10,534 nucleotides of DNA from an uncultured Vampirovibrio sp. (GCA_910577395.1 CAJTLG010000018.1:1-10534); one strand, 5' to 3'; positions 1-5,991 are shown, counted from the stretch's first letter. Notes: a model not told the origin generated them from the sequence alone. Translations and numbers: made by a program.

Positions 1-89
1 GAGGTGCCTGGTATATAGGGAAAGACCCGGGTAAAGGCGGAAACGGACAAGGCGGATATGTATGTATATATTGGGATAAGTTGGAATAG
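1..89 (+). CDS. 3' end of a pilin-like (prepilin family) protein, partial
   Basis: Only the last 28 codons are present (frame beginning at base 3, stop TAG at 87-89), reading GAWYIGKDPG followed by KGGNGQGGYVCIYWDKLE. The glycine-rich stretch and the aromatic end with one Cys resemble the C-terminal tails of type IV pilin-like or pseudopilin proteins, but the diagnostic N-terminal methylation motif lies outside the window, so the family call is inference. It is supported by the opposite edge of the window: a minus-strand fragment there ends in GKGGDGMPGYICVYWYGE, clearly the same tail. A terminator follows at 145-187. An alternative is another class of small secreted glycine-rich protein. Confidence 0.45.
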   Translation, partial: GAWYIGKDPGKGGNGQGGYVCIYWDKLE

Positions 90-144
90 GGGTGCGTCGC
101 GCCACAATTCGACCTTCACTAAGATTTGATAAACAACTTTTCTT

Positions 145-187
145 TGGGTATTGATTTTGTAACCTTTTCAATACCCATTTTTTTAAT
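145..187 (+). terminator. Rho-independent terminator after the pilin-like gene
   Basis: A perfect 10-bp stem, TGGGTATTGA at 145-154 pairing with TCAATACCCA at 168-177, has a 13-nt loop and is followed by a run of T from 178. The T-run is only on the + strand, so it serves the gene ending at 89. The same hairpin could also slow transcription leaving rnpB on the minus strand, but there it is not followed by a U-tract. Confidence 0.8.
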
Positions 188-204
188 TTTTGTATACATA
201 AAAA

Positions 205-652
205 GAAAGCCGGTAGTAAGCCGGATTCTGTTTTAAGATAATCATCTGTCTAATGCGTTTTCTTATGCAGCTTTTGCCCCTATTAACGCGGGAAAACCCG
301 CACTATATAAGACAAAAGGGAAAAGGCACCACTGCTGCAAATTCAAACTTGCATCCTGCCGGGGTTTACCTTGCCCTCTTCCCTTACGGGATGAGGCGGT
401 GAGCTCTTACCTCGCCGTTGCACAATCACTGAATGCGCTAGAACCTTACTCCTGTATGAATTTGAAGATTTACTTTGACATAAACCTGTCACACAGGTAT
501 TTTCCGTCTGTGGGTATCTGCGCACAGCATTCTTCTTTTCTGTGGCACTGTCCTCACGCTCGCACGCACCCGGCTTTCCCGGGCGGCACGCCTTTTTGGA
601 TGTCCGGACTTTCCTCACAAAATAAATTTTGCGCGATTATCCGCCGACTTTC
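205..652 (-). ncRNA. rnpB: RNase P RNA, bacterial type A
   Basis: This is the catalytic RNA of RNase P, which cuts the 5' leader from precursor tRNAs. Conserved blocks appear in the right order on the minus strand: GTGAGGAAAGTCCGGAC (618-602), ACAGTGCCACAGAAA (551-537), GGTAAACCCC (370-361) and AGAATCCGGCTTAC (229-216). The ends were set by the closing P1 helix: the strand at 652-644 pairs over 9 bp (one G-U) with the strand at 213-205, giving about 448 nt, somewhat longer than the 377 nt of the E. coli RNA. The apparent open reading frames inside it are by-products of a structured RNA. It is transcribed divergently from tatD. Confidence 0.95.
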
Positions 653-663
653 TTTCTTAATAT

Positions 664-692
664 ATTATACAAAAAAATCAAATTTTGCTAAA
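664..692 (-). promoter_or_regulatory. Probable rnpB promoter
   Basis: On the minus strand, a perfect -10 box TATAAT (669-664) lies about 11 nt upstream of the inferred RNA 5' end at 652. The -35 candidate at 692-687 reads TTTAGC with a 17-bp spacer and is weak. The exact start point is not fixed by sequence alone. Confidence 0.5.
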
Positions 693-694
693 AT
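686..694 (+). promoter_or_regulatory. Extended -10 promoter directly before tatD
   Basis: TGCTAAAAT at 686-694 fits an extended -10 element (TGN plus TAAAAT). A start about 7 nt further would fall at 701-702, only two or three bases before the tatD ATG at 704. No Shine-Dalgarno sequence can be seen between the box and the ATG, so the mRNA may be leaderless or nearly so. Confidence 0.45.
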
Positions 695-703
695 ACTAAA
701 ATT

Positions 704-1462
704 ATGATAGATACACACTCTCACATTGATATGCTCAAAAACCCCGAAAAAGAAATTGAGGCCTTTTTGGAGGCCGGGGTGAAAAAGGTGATCATACCAG
801 GCGTTGAGCCTGCTACATTTGATACAATAATTGAATATATTGATAAATATGATTGCATGTACGGAGCACTTGGCGTGCACCCGTCTGAAGCTTTAAAATT
901 TGATGAAGCTTCGGCAAAAAAAATGAGCCTGCTTGCACACCACCCAAAAATCATTGCTATAGGCGAAATCGGGCTTGATTACTATTGGGATAAAACATTT
1001 GTTGAAACCCAAAAAAAAGCTTTTATAACCCAGATTGAAATTGCAAAATCTCTTAATCTGCCGATTATAGTGCATGATAGAGATGCACACCTTGACACGT
1101 TTAATATTTTAAGGGAAGAAGAGTGCAAGAATGTTGTTATGCACTGTTTTTCGGGGTCTTTAGAATTTGCACGGCAATGCGTGAATGAAGGCTGGTACCT
1201 TGGGATAGGCGGGGTTGTAACATTTAAAAATGCAAGAAAAATGAAAGACATTGTGCGCGAAATCCCGCTTGAGCACCTGCTTTTAGAAACAGATGCACCG
1301 TATCTTACACCGCATCCTTTTCGCGGAGAAGAGAATTCGCCAAAATATTTAAACCTGATAGCAAAGCAAATTGCAGATTTAAAGGATATAGCGGCAGAAG
1401 ATATTATAAGGCAGACCACAAAAAATGCCTGTACCTTGTTTAATTTTGATAAAGGAGAATAA
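704..1462 (+). CDS. tatD: TatD family metal-dependent deoxyribonuclease
   Basis: A 252-residue cytoplasmic amidohydrolase-fold hydrolase of the TatD/YcfH family, expected to act as a 3'-5' exonuclease or DNase using divalent metals. Metal ligands are visible: the N-terminal H-x-H (His5, His7 in THSHID), Glu88 in GEIGLDYYW, His124 in IVHDRDA, His147 in MHCFSG, and Asp197 in ETDAPYLTP. The length matches single-domain family members (about 250-265). No Shine-Dalgarno precedes ATG 704, but the protein begins right at the conserved IDTHSH strand, so the start is secure. It is the first gene of a five-gene operon; the next gene starts 3 nt after its stop. The family is well known but its physiological substrate varies (DNA repair, apoptosis-like degradation, RNA surveillance). 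Confidence 0.93.
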   Translation: MIDTHSHIDMLKNPEKEIEAFLEAGVKKVIIPGVEPATFDTIIEYIDKYDCMYGALGVHPSEALKFDEASAKKMSLLAHHPKIIAIGEIGLDYYWDKTFVETQKKAFITQIEIAKSLNLPIIVHDRDAHLDTFNILREEECKNVVMHCFSGSLEFARQCVNEGWYLGIGGVVTFKNARKMKDIVREIPLEHLLLETDAPYLTPHPFRGEENSPKYLNLIAKQIADLKDIAAEDIIRQTTKNACTLFNFDKGE

Positions 1463-1465
1463 TAA

Positions 1466-1744
1466 ATGTCCTCACAATATAATAGCGGCCAAAATCAGCA
1501 AAATATACAATCTAAAACTTCCCTTTTAATATTCTTAAAAGGCTCCGTGGCGCCGATTGTACTGTATCTTGAAAATCCTAAAGCGGTTTATGAAGATATA
1601 AAAGAACTTTTAAAAAACACTGAGGCCCCCAAAATGATAGAGCTTGAGGCCATTGGCCCTCTAAAAAAAGTGAGTCTTTCAACCGCCGAAATTTCAGGGC
1701 TTGCACTTCAAGAGGAAAAATACGTAGTGGGCAATCAGGGTTAA
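1466..1744 (+). CDS. Conserved-looking small protein of unknown function (92 aa)
   Basis: I do not recognise a named family. A Shine-Dalgarno AGGAG sits within the end of tatD and the ATG begins 3 nt after the tatD stop. The first 17 residues are rich in Gln, Asn and Ser and probably flexible. Residues 18-90 look like a compact alpha/beta domain: a hydrophobic strand (SLLIFLKG, APIVLYLE), a helix (NPKAVYEDIKELLKN), and a C-terminal strand/helix region ending in SGLALQEEKYV. There is no signal peptide or membrane segment. Its place between tatD and tlyA, with 1-3 nt gaps and shared transcription, suggests an intracellular role tied to nucleic-acid or ribosome processes, but that is only guilt by association. 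Confidence 0.75.
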   Translation: MSSQYNSGQNQQNIQSKTSLLIFLKGSVAPIVLYLENPKAVYEDIKELLKNTEAPKMIELEAIGPLKKVSLSTAEISGLALQEEKYVVGNQG

Positions 1745-1745
1745 G

Positions 1746-2522
1746 ATGAAAAAACGACTTGATTTAATTTTATTTGAACAAGGGTATTTTGATTCTAAAA
1801 ATTCTGCCCAGGTGAATATTCTGGCAGGAAATGTCAAAATTAACGATATAAAGGTTTCAAAGGCGGGGGAAATGTATGATGAAGATAAGCTTTTTGACCC
1901 AAACCACCCTGTAAAGCTTGAAATCAAGACTATGCCTTATGTTTCACGCGGAGGGCTGAAACTAAAGGGTGCAATTGATGAATTTAAAATTAATTTAAAG
2001 GATAAAATTTGTATTGATATAGGCGCCTCCACAGGCGGTTTTACTGATTGTATGCTGCAAGAGGGGGCAAAATTTATATACGCCGTTGATGTAGGATACG
2101 GACAGATAGCCTGGAAACTGCGCTCTGACACAAAAGTTAAGGTGATAGAAAAGGCAAACGTTAAAAACTGTACAGAAGAGGAAATTTTTGGCGAAAACAT
2201 ACCCGCTGAAAATGATATGCCAAAATTTCTTTCAATGGATTTATCTTTTATATCAATAAAAAAAGTACTTCAAAATGTATTAAATTTTACCTCTAAAGAG
2301 GCTGAAATGGTGCTTTTAATAAAACCGCAGTTTGAGGCTGAAAAACATCAGATACAAAAGGGTGGGGTGGTTAAGGATGAGAAAATACACAACAAAATTA
2401 TTGACGATATAAAAGAATTTGCAAAATCTTTATCCCTTGAAACCCTTGGAGTTATAAAATCCCCGATACAGGGTGCAAAACAGGGAAATACAGAATATTT
2501 AATATATTTAAGGAGAATATAA
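1746..2522 (+). CDS. tlyA: TlyA family rRNA (cytidine-2'-O)-methyltransferase
   Basis: A 258-residue protein with an N-terminal S4 RNA-binding domain (about residues 1-60, starting KKRLDLILFEQGYFDSKNSA) and a C-terminal RrmJ/FtsJ-like SAM methyltransferase domain. Visible motifs are VSRGGLKL (66-73), the SAM-binding loop DIGASTGGFTD (91-101), MDLSFIS (164-170), LIKPQFE (191-197) and NTEYLIYL (248-255). The K-D-K-E catalytic tetrad of the family probably corresponds to Lys72, Asp165, Lys193 and Glu250. Family members methylate 16S and/or 23S rRNA ribose 2'-OH groups and were once called hemolysins. AGGG at 1737-1740 serves as the ribosome binding site; the start is one nucleotide after the preceding stop, implying translational coupling. 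The length fits the family (about 250-270). Confidence 0.93.
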   Translation: MKKRLDLILFEQGYFDSKNSAQVNILAGNVKINDIKVSKAGEMYDEDKLFDPNHPVKLEIKTMPYVSRGGLKLKGAIDEFKINLKDKICIDIGASTGGFTDCMLQEGAKFIYAVDVGYGQIAWKLRSDTKVKVIEKANVKNCTEEEIFGENIPAENDMPKFLSMDLSFISIKKVLQNVLNFTSKEAEMVLLIKPQFEAEKHQIQKGGVVKDEKIHNKIIDDIKEFAKSLSLETLGVIKSPIQGAKQGNTEYLIYLRRI

Positions 2523-2525
2523 AAA

Positions 2526-3716
2526 GTGGCCCCAATCCCTGAAATTATGAATTTAATAAGTCAAAATATCAGCACAATGATTGATTTTGCGGTTGAAGAT
2601 GAAACATTAAGTGCAGATTTTGAACAATTTTTAACTAAAAATAATATAAATATCCAAAAACAATCCGATATTGAAAACTGCCTTATAGGGTATGTTTTGG
2701 ATGAAAAAATGCAAAATAATACAAGGGTTTTGGATTATTTTATGCAAAAAAATCCCGATTGCAATAAAAAGATAATAAATGCCCTTAAAAACAGCTTTAT
2801 ATCCATATTTAAGATAAATAAAATTTTAAAAAACGCATACAGTGCATACTGCCTTGCAAATGAAAAAGATTTTGAGCTTATTCCGCTTGTTAAAATGGTA
2901 AACTTAAGGAGCATCGGGCTTTATGACTTTATAAAGGCAAGGATGATAGAATCAGACGGTGTTTTTTATCTTTTAGAGATTTTTGAATGCTTTGGAGAAT
3001 TTCGGGAATACAATGCAAATATTGAAGCTGTAAAGTGCCTGATTAAATACCCGAAATCCCAAATTATGTACAACGATGAAAAATTAAAAGACATTAAAAC
3101 AAATGTAGAAAAATTTTATAAAAAATTTATTGAAAATTTTGAATGTGATGAAATTGTAACCTCAAATACGCTTGCAGACGGGCTTTTAAAAGAATTGAAC
3201 GGAATTATCGAAACGGATAGTGCGGTAAAGCTTGAAAAGGGGAAATATTGTATTAATAATATTGAACCAGGATTTTTTGAAATTAAAGGCGATGATGATT
3301 TTTTAAACAATGCGGCAGGCGGGTTTTCAACATCTAAAGAACCGTATAATGTCGGATTTTTTATGGATAAAGATTCAGGATTATATATTATACCGTTCCT
3401 TGGTACATTTAATGAGATTTTAAAAGTGAATTCCCTTGATACAATTAAAGGTGCAGTGGATTGTATAAAATATATAATGGCATCAGACAAGGTTTCGCCA
3501 AATTTAATAATCAAAAAGGCAAATGAATATAAGAATTTTATCCCTTTAATAAGCAAAGTTTTCGATTTAGATTTTAAAGACATAAGGGAAATTATAGGGT
3601 ATTTTAAGGCTGATTGGCAGCAAGGGGAAATGTTTTCCCCGATTATATCCCTTTACAATTCCAAAGCATTTGAAAAAATAATTGATATAGGGGATAATAG
3701 AAACAAATACAGATAG
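2526..3716 (+). CDS. Unknown 396-residue soluble protein, GTG start
   Basis: Not recognised. GTG at 2526 is chosen because AGGAG at 2511-2515 lies 10 nt upstream, whereas the first in-frame ATG (2547) would be 31 nt away. The ribosome site overlaps the last codons of tlyA, so translation is probably coupled. The protein is Lys/Asn/Ile-rich, lacks a signal peptide and transmembrane segments, and carries about eight scattered cysteines with no CxxC pair. The N-terminal 200 residues read as mostly helical; about 240-330 has alternating strand-like segments (KYCINNIEPGFFEIKGDDD, YNVGFFMDKD, GLYIIPFLG); the last 70 are helical again. Its conserved place in a tatD/tlyA/thioredoxin operon would be the best lead. 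It could be a lineage-specific cytoplasmic protein. Confidence 0.8.
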   Translation: MAPIPEIMNLISQNISTMIDFAVEDETLSADFEQFLTKNNINIQKQSDIENCLIGYVLDEKMQNNTRVLDYFMQKNPDCNKKIINALKNSFISIFKINKILKNAYSAYCLANEKDFELIPLVKMVNLRSIGLYDFIKARMIESDGVFYLLEIFECFGEFREYNANIEAVKCLIKYPKSQIMYNDEKLKDIKTNVEKFYKKFIENFECDEIVTSNTLADGLLKELNGIIETDSAVKLEKGKYCINNIEPGFFEIKGDDDFLNNAAGGFSTSKEPYNVGFFMDKDSGLYIIPFLGTFNEILKVNSLDTIKGAVDCIKYIMASDKVSPNLIIKKANEYKNFIPLISKVFDLDFKDIREIIGYFKADWQQGEMFSPIISLYNSKAFEKIIDIGDNRNKYR

Positions 3717-3728
3717 GAGAAAACAATT

Positions 3729-4307
3729 ATGGCAGATGAAAACAAAGGAAATTGCGCTAAAAAGAAAGCATTTGCAGCAATTGCAATGACAGCATTGGTG
3801 CTTTCAATTATAGCAACCGCATTAAGCGGAATGGCGCTTTATAAAACAAATGCATTAACAGAACAAAGCAAACCTGTTGTTATATCCAAACAATATGACA
3901 AAGGACAGAATATGGAAAAAGCCCTGAAAACGGAAAAACCTGTAATTGTATGGTTTTACACGGATTGGTGCGGTTTTTGCCAAAGATTTGCACCCACATT
4001 TGGCGCTATCACAAAGGATAGAAAAATTAAGAAAAACTTTGCTGTTGCATATGTAAATGCAGATTACCCTGAAAACCAGACCCTTATGATGGAATATGGC
4101 GTGGAAGGTTTCCCCACAGTATTTTTGGTAAACCCGAAAACCAAAGAAAAAGTGCATGTAGACAATGCAAAACTTTTTGCACCGGAAGCAAAGAAAGACC
4201 TTGTTGGAGAATTTTTAAACTTCGCAAAAGCTGGTGAAGACAAGGCTGAAAATAAAGCCGAAGAAGACAAAAAGGCTGAAGAAGAAACCGAAAAAGCTGA
4301 CAAGTAA
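3729..4307 (+). CDS. Membrane-anchored thioredoxin-like protein (CGFC active site)
   Basis: A 192-residue protein with a Lys-rich cytoplasmic start containing one Cys (Cys9), a single hydrophobic segment at about 14-38 acting as an uncleaved N-terminal anchor, and a thioredoxin-fold domain at about 50-168 facing the periplasm. The redox motif is YTDWCGFC (Cys81, Cys84), and the cis-proline loop is EGFPTVF (Pro129), both typical of the fold. The last 25 residues form a highly charged Glu/Lys/Ala tail that is probably extended. Such proteins reduce or isomerise disulfides outside the membrane, for example in cytochrome maturation or envelope protein folding; the precise partner cannot be deduced. 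GGAG at 3717-3720 gives a good ribosome site. It is the last gene of the operon, 12 nt after the previous stop, and is followed by a terminator. Confidence 0.87.
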   Translation: MADENKGNCAKKKAFAAIAMTALVLSIIATALSGMALYKTNALTEQSKPVVISKQYDKGQNMEKALKTEKPVIVWFYTDWCGFCQRFAPTFGAITKDRKIKKNFAVAYVNADYPENQTLMMEYGVEGFPTVFLVNPKTKEKVHVDNAKLFAPEAKKDLVGEFLNFAKAGEDKAENKAEEDKKAEEETEKADK

Positions 4308-4327
4308 GGCTTTATAGATATATGAAT

Positions 4328-4361
4328 AAACCCTCCTGAAGATTATTTGGGAGGGTTTTTT
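4328..4361 (+). terminator. Rho-independent terminator of the tatD operon
   Basis: AAACCCTCC at 4328-4336 pairs perfectly with GGAGGGTTT at 4350-4358 around a 13-nt loop, followed by a T-run to 4361. It lies 20 nt after the thioredoxin-like gene and is the only strong terminator between 704 and this point, marking the end of the five-gene unit. Confidence 0.9.
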
Positions 4362-4399
4362 GTTGGAATTTTATTAAACAATTTTTGAATAAAGCAACT

Positions 4400-4461
4400 T
4401 TCTCTTTACATTTCAGGATATTTTGGACAAAGACGCAGCATGTCGTCTTTTAAGATTCCAT
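4400..4461. repeat. Dispersed intergenic repeat, copy A
   Basis: A 62-bp segment matches 10318-10379 without gaps, with about 9 mismatches. The best-conserved blocks are ATATTTTGGACAAAGAC (17 of 17 identical) and GTCGTCTTTTAAG (13 of 13). An internal hairpin is possible from AAAGACG and CGTCTTT. It lies in non-coding DNA 40 nt downstream of the operon terminator. On the minus strand both copies read WNLKRR and then SLSKI in the same frame, but copy A then hits a stop, so a functional protein is doubtful. It could be a MITE-like element, a decayed gene end, or an RNA element. Confidence 0.65.
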
Positions 4462-4493
4462 TTCTCAAGCAGAGCCCTGTGCACCGCAAAATT

Positions 4494-4550
4494 CGTCGTA
4501 GTGCTAAATTGCCAATGCTCATCGCATTGTCAATATCGCACTGACTTACG
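4494..4550. repeat. 57-nt imperfect hairpin/palindrome
   Basis: A symmetric nested inverted repeat centres on the loop TCATC (4519-4523). Paired arms are CAATGC/GCATTG, then ATTG/CAAT across a single mismatch, then AGTGC/GCACT (4500-4504 with 4538-4542) across a 3-by-3 internal loop, then weaker outer pairing with bulges out to 4494 and 4550. About 15 bp are strong and roughly five more are possible. There is no U-tract after it on either side, so it is not an ordinary terminator. It may be a REP-like palindrome, part of a mobile element together with the neighbouring repeat, or a structured RNA. Confidence 0.55.
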
Positions 4551-4553
4551 CAT

Positions 4554-4589
4554 AAAAAAATGGGTGTTTTATTTTACTAAAACAACCCA
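4554..4589 (-). terminator. Orphan minus-strand rho-independent terminator
   Basis: Read on the minus strand, TGGGT (4589-4585) plus GTTTTA (4583-4578, after a one-base bulge) pairs with TAAAAC (4571-4566) and ACCCA (4565-4561), followed by seven U residues (4560-4554). The + strand side has no U-tract. No minus-strand gene lies upstream before the divergent gene at 4923, so this terminator has no obvious client. Confidence 0.6.
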
Positions 4590-4772
4590 AACTGTCTGGA
4601 ATTAAGAATAGCTGGAAGTATGAAAAAGATTTAATTATATATAACAACACATGCCTTACGTTCACAATTACCCGGGTGGGTAAATAGTGAGTATAGGGTT
4701 TTATTTTTTAATCAAAAATAAAGTGTACATTTGACAATATTATATAAAACAATGCGGTGAATTTTTAGAAAA
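4590..4772. other. Non-coding stretch with a GC-rich palindrome
   Basis: No convincing reading frame is present on either strand. The stretch is AT-rich except for an abrupt GC island with the palindrome TTACCC-GGGT-GGGTAA at 4668-4683. A TATAAT on the minus strand (4744-4739) could start a short transcript ending at the orphan terminator near 4554, about 180 nt long, but it lacks a good -35 box. A TTGACA on the + strand at 4731-4736 has no -10 partner. Confidence 0.3.
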
Positions 4773-4849
4773 ATGTACCTAAAGGCAAGTATGGCTTGAA
4801 AATAAAAAAATGTAACAGAGGGGTTGACAAATAATTTTTTTAGGTACAT
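4773..4849. promoter_or_regulatory. Perfect 11-bp inverted repeat, likely operator pair
   Basis: ATGTACCTAAA at 4773-4783 and its exact reverse complement TTTAGGTACAT at 4839-4849 are separated by 55 bp. The downstream arm lies in the spacer and -10 region of the promoter at 4824-4852, while the upstream arm is about 40 bp before the -35 box. This arrangement suits a repressor binding two sites, possibly with looping. The regulator is not identifiable here. Confidence 0.5.
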
Positions 4850-4852
4850 AAT
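4824..4852 (+). promoter_or_regulatory. Strong sigma-70-type promoter for the 80-aa gene
   Basis: A perfect -35 box TTGACA (4824-4829), a 17-bp spacer and a -10 box CATAAT (4847-4852) predict a start near 4859. The resulting leader of about 64 nt begins with a small hairpin (AGTGTT 4870-4875 with AACACT 4881-4886) and contains AAGGA at 4906-4910 before ATG 4923. Confidence 0.75.
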
Positions 4853-4922
4853 ACAAGTATAGAAAATAAAGTGTTAGACAAACACTAAAAAGCAAAGAAA
4901 AACAAAAGGATAGAAAAAGAAA

Positions 4923-5165
4923 ATGTTAAAAATAAATTCTATATCAAATGTAAATAATACACTAAAAAGCAATATAAGTTTTGGAGCAGGCGTTCAAACA
5001 AACTACGGCGTGAAGGCAGTAAATGACAACTTAGTTGAAAACGGAATTTTCACAGGGTTTGTTGGCGTTCTTAAAGATTCACCTCTTGTATCTTCAAGAG
5101 CTGAAAGCATTAAAAAAGGCTTAAATGAAACAGGTGCAAACAAAAAATTAGACTTGATTGCATAA
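4923..5165 (+). CDS. Small orphan protein with N-terminal ISFGAG motif (80 aa)
   Basis: Not recognised as a named family. The protein has its own strong promoter and its own terminator, so it is a single-gene transcription unit. It starts with a short Asn/Ser-rich stretch leading to NISFGAGVQTNYGVKAVN, then a small hydrophobic segment (GIFTGFVGVL) and a charged end (SIKKGLNETGANKKLDLIA). It has no signal peptide or clear transmembrane helix. The SFGAG piece near the N-terminus parallels the SFTG piece in the unrelated acetyltransferase-like protein at 6294-6626, a pattern I associate with Gastranaerophilales-type proteomes. AAGGA lies 12 nt upstream of the ATG, a somewhat long spacing. The inverted-repeat operator suggests tight regulation. 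Function unknown. Confidence 0.7.
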   Translation: MLKINSISNVNNTLKSNISFGAGVQTNYGVKAVNDNLVENGIFTGFVGVLKDSPLVSSRAESIKKGLNETGANKKLDLIA

Positions 5166-5223
5166 AATTAAAAGCATTATCAACACCTAACAACACAATC
5201 CCGAAGCGTTACACAACACACTT

Positions 5224-5250
5224 GGTCCCATAAACAATATGGGGCCTTTT
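5224..5250 (+). terminator. Terminator of the 80-aa gene
   Basis: GGTCCCATA at 5224-5232 pairs with TATGGGGCC at 5238-5246 (9 bp, one G-U) around a 5-nt loop, followed by TTTT at 5247-5250. It ends a 3' untranslated region of about 60 nt. Confidence 0.75.
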
Positions 5251-5305
5251 AATATATAAGGGTAACCCAAGCAAACAATCTAAAAAAATTTTTTAATTTT
5301 AATAG

Positions 5306-5333
5306 TTGAAATAATTTATTTTTTATTTATAAT
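5306..5333 (+). promoter_or_regulatory. Promoter of the 202-aa gene
   Basis: TTGAAA (5306-5311), a 16-bp spacer and TATAAT (5328-5333) place a start near 5340. The leader contains AAAGGG at 5361-5366, 7 nt before ATG 5374. Confidence 0.65.
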
Positions 5334-5373
5334 GGACATAACGACTTATGATTAAATAAGAAAGGGTTTCAAA

Positions 5374-5982
5374 ATGCCTGAAAATGAATTACCAAAGAAT
5401 ATGGGAAAGAAAATAGCAGATGCCCTGAAAAAACAAAATGAAGGCATAGAGACTGATACAGTTGCAGAAGCTCCTGTTGAAGATTATAACGTAACAGAAA
5501 ATGTTAATATAGAATTCACACCTGTTAGTGAAAATGAAGTATCTTATGAAAATAATTTTGAAGATAATTCTTCAGACTTTACATCATCAATTTTCAATGT
5601 TGATAGAGATGATGTAAATGAAAATCCTGAATTAAAACTTACAATTGATTCAGATGATGATACCGAAGAATTTGAAATGCCAAATAATATAAATGTTTTA
5701 AAACGTTTAATTTCACAATTACCGTCAGGCGTATCAAGGCAGGTTGGCGCACAGATTATCCGCCAAACTATTGAAGCTCTTGGCATTCCTATGAAAAGTG
5801 TGCTTCAGGATGCCCAGAGGGTAAGAGATTGTTTAAACAGCTCAATCAAAGATTGCAGCTATACAATTCAAGAATACAAAAGCAATATTAAAAATCTTGA
5901 AAAACAAAGTGCAAGCTATCAAAAACAGCTTTCAAAATTAAATGATATAATAGGATTATTTGTTTATAACGAAAAGAAATAG
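5374..5982 (+). CDS. Unknown acidic protein with C-terminal coiled coil (202 aa)
   Basis: Not recognised. The protein has two parts. Residues 1-103 are low-complexity and very acidic (many Glu, Asp, Asn), after a short basic helix KKIADALKK at 12-20, and are probably disordered. Residues 104-199 are ordered and helical: NINVLKRLISQLPSGVSRQ, then an amphipathic stretch GAQIIRQTIEALGIPMKSVLQDA, then a coiled coil at about 150-192 (YKSNIKNLEKQSASYQKQLSKL) and a hydrophobic end. There is no signal peptide. The layout suggests a cytoplasmic scaffold or adaptor with a disordered tail, but no role can be assigned. It has its own promoter and its stop lies 9 nt before tRNA-Glu, so read-through transcription of the tRNA is likely. 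Confidence 0.78.
   Translation: MPENELPKNMGKKIADALKKQNEGIETDTVAEAPVEDYNVTENVNIEFTPVSENEVSYENNFEDNSSDFTSSIFNVDRDDVNENPELKLTIDSDDDTEEFEMPNNINVLKRLISQLPSGVSRQVGAQIIRQTIEALGIPMKSVLQDAQRVRDCLNSSIKDCSYTIQEYKSNIKNLEKQSASYQKQLSKLNDIIGLFVYNEKK
5943..5951 (+). promoter_or_regulatory. Possible internal promoter for tRNA-Glu
   Basis: TGATATAAT is a perfect extended -10 element inside the 3' end of the preceding gene, about 40 bp before the tRNA. No -35 box is visible. It could give the tRNA its own transcription independent of the 202-aa gene. Confidence 0.35.
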
Positions 5983-5991
5983 AAGTACTAT

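Noticed and set aside
343..707. Open frames of 91 and 102 codons on both strands over 343-707
   Set aside because: They lie within the RNase P RNA gene, whose conserved blocks and P1 pairing are clear; structured GC-rich RNA gives spurious open frames.
4423..4605. 60-codon frame on the + strand
   Set aside because: It has no ribosome site and crosses the dispersed repeat, the 57-nt hairpin and the orphan terminator; the composition is not protein-like.
4731..4736. TTGACA as a second -35 box
   Set aside because: No -10 element is found 16-19 bp downstream.
4711..4849. 46-codon minus-strand frame starting at 4849
   Set aside because: There is no Shine-Dalgarno, the product is a Phe/Tyr/Leu-rich by-product of AT-rich DNA, and the start overlaps the promoter of the divergent gene.
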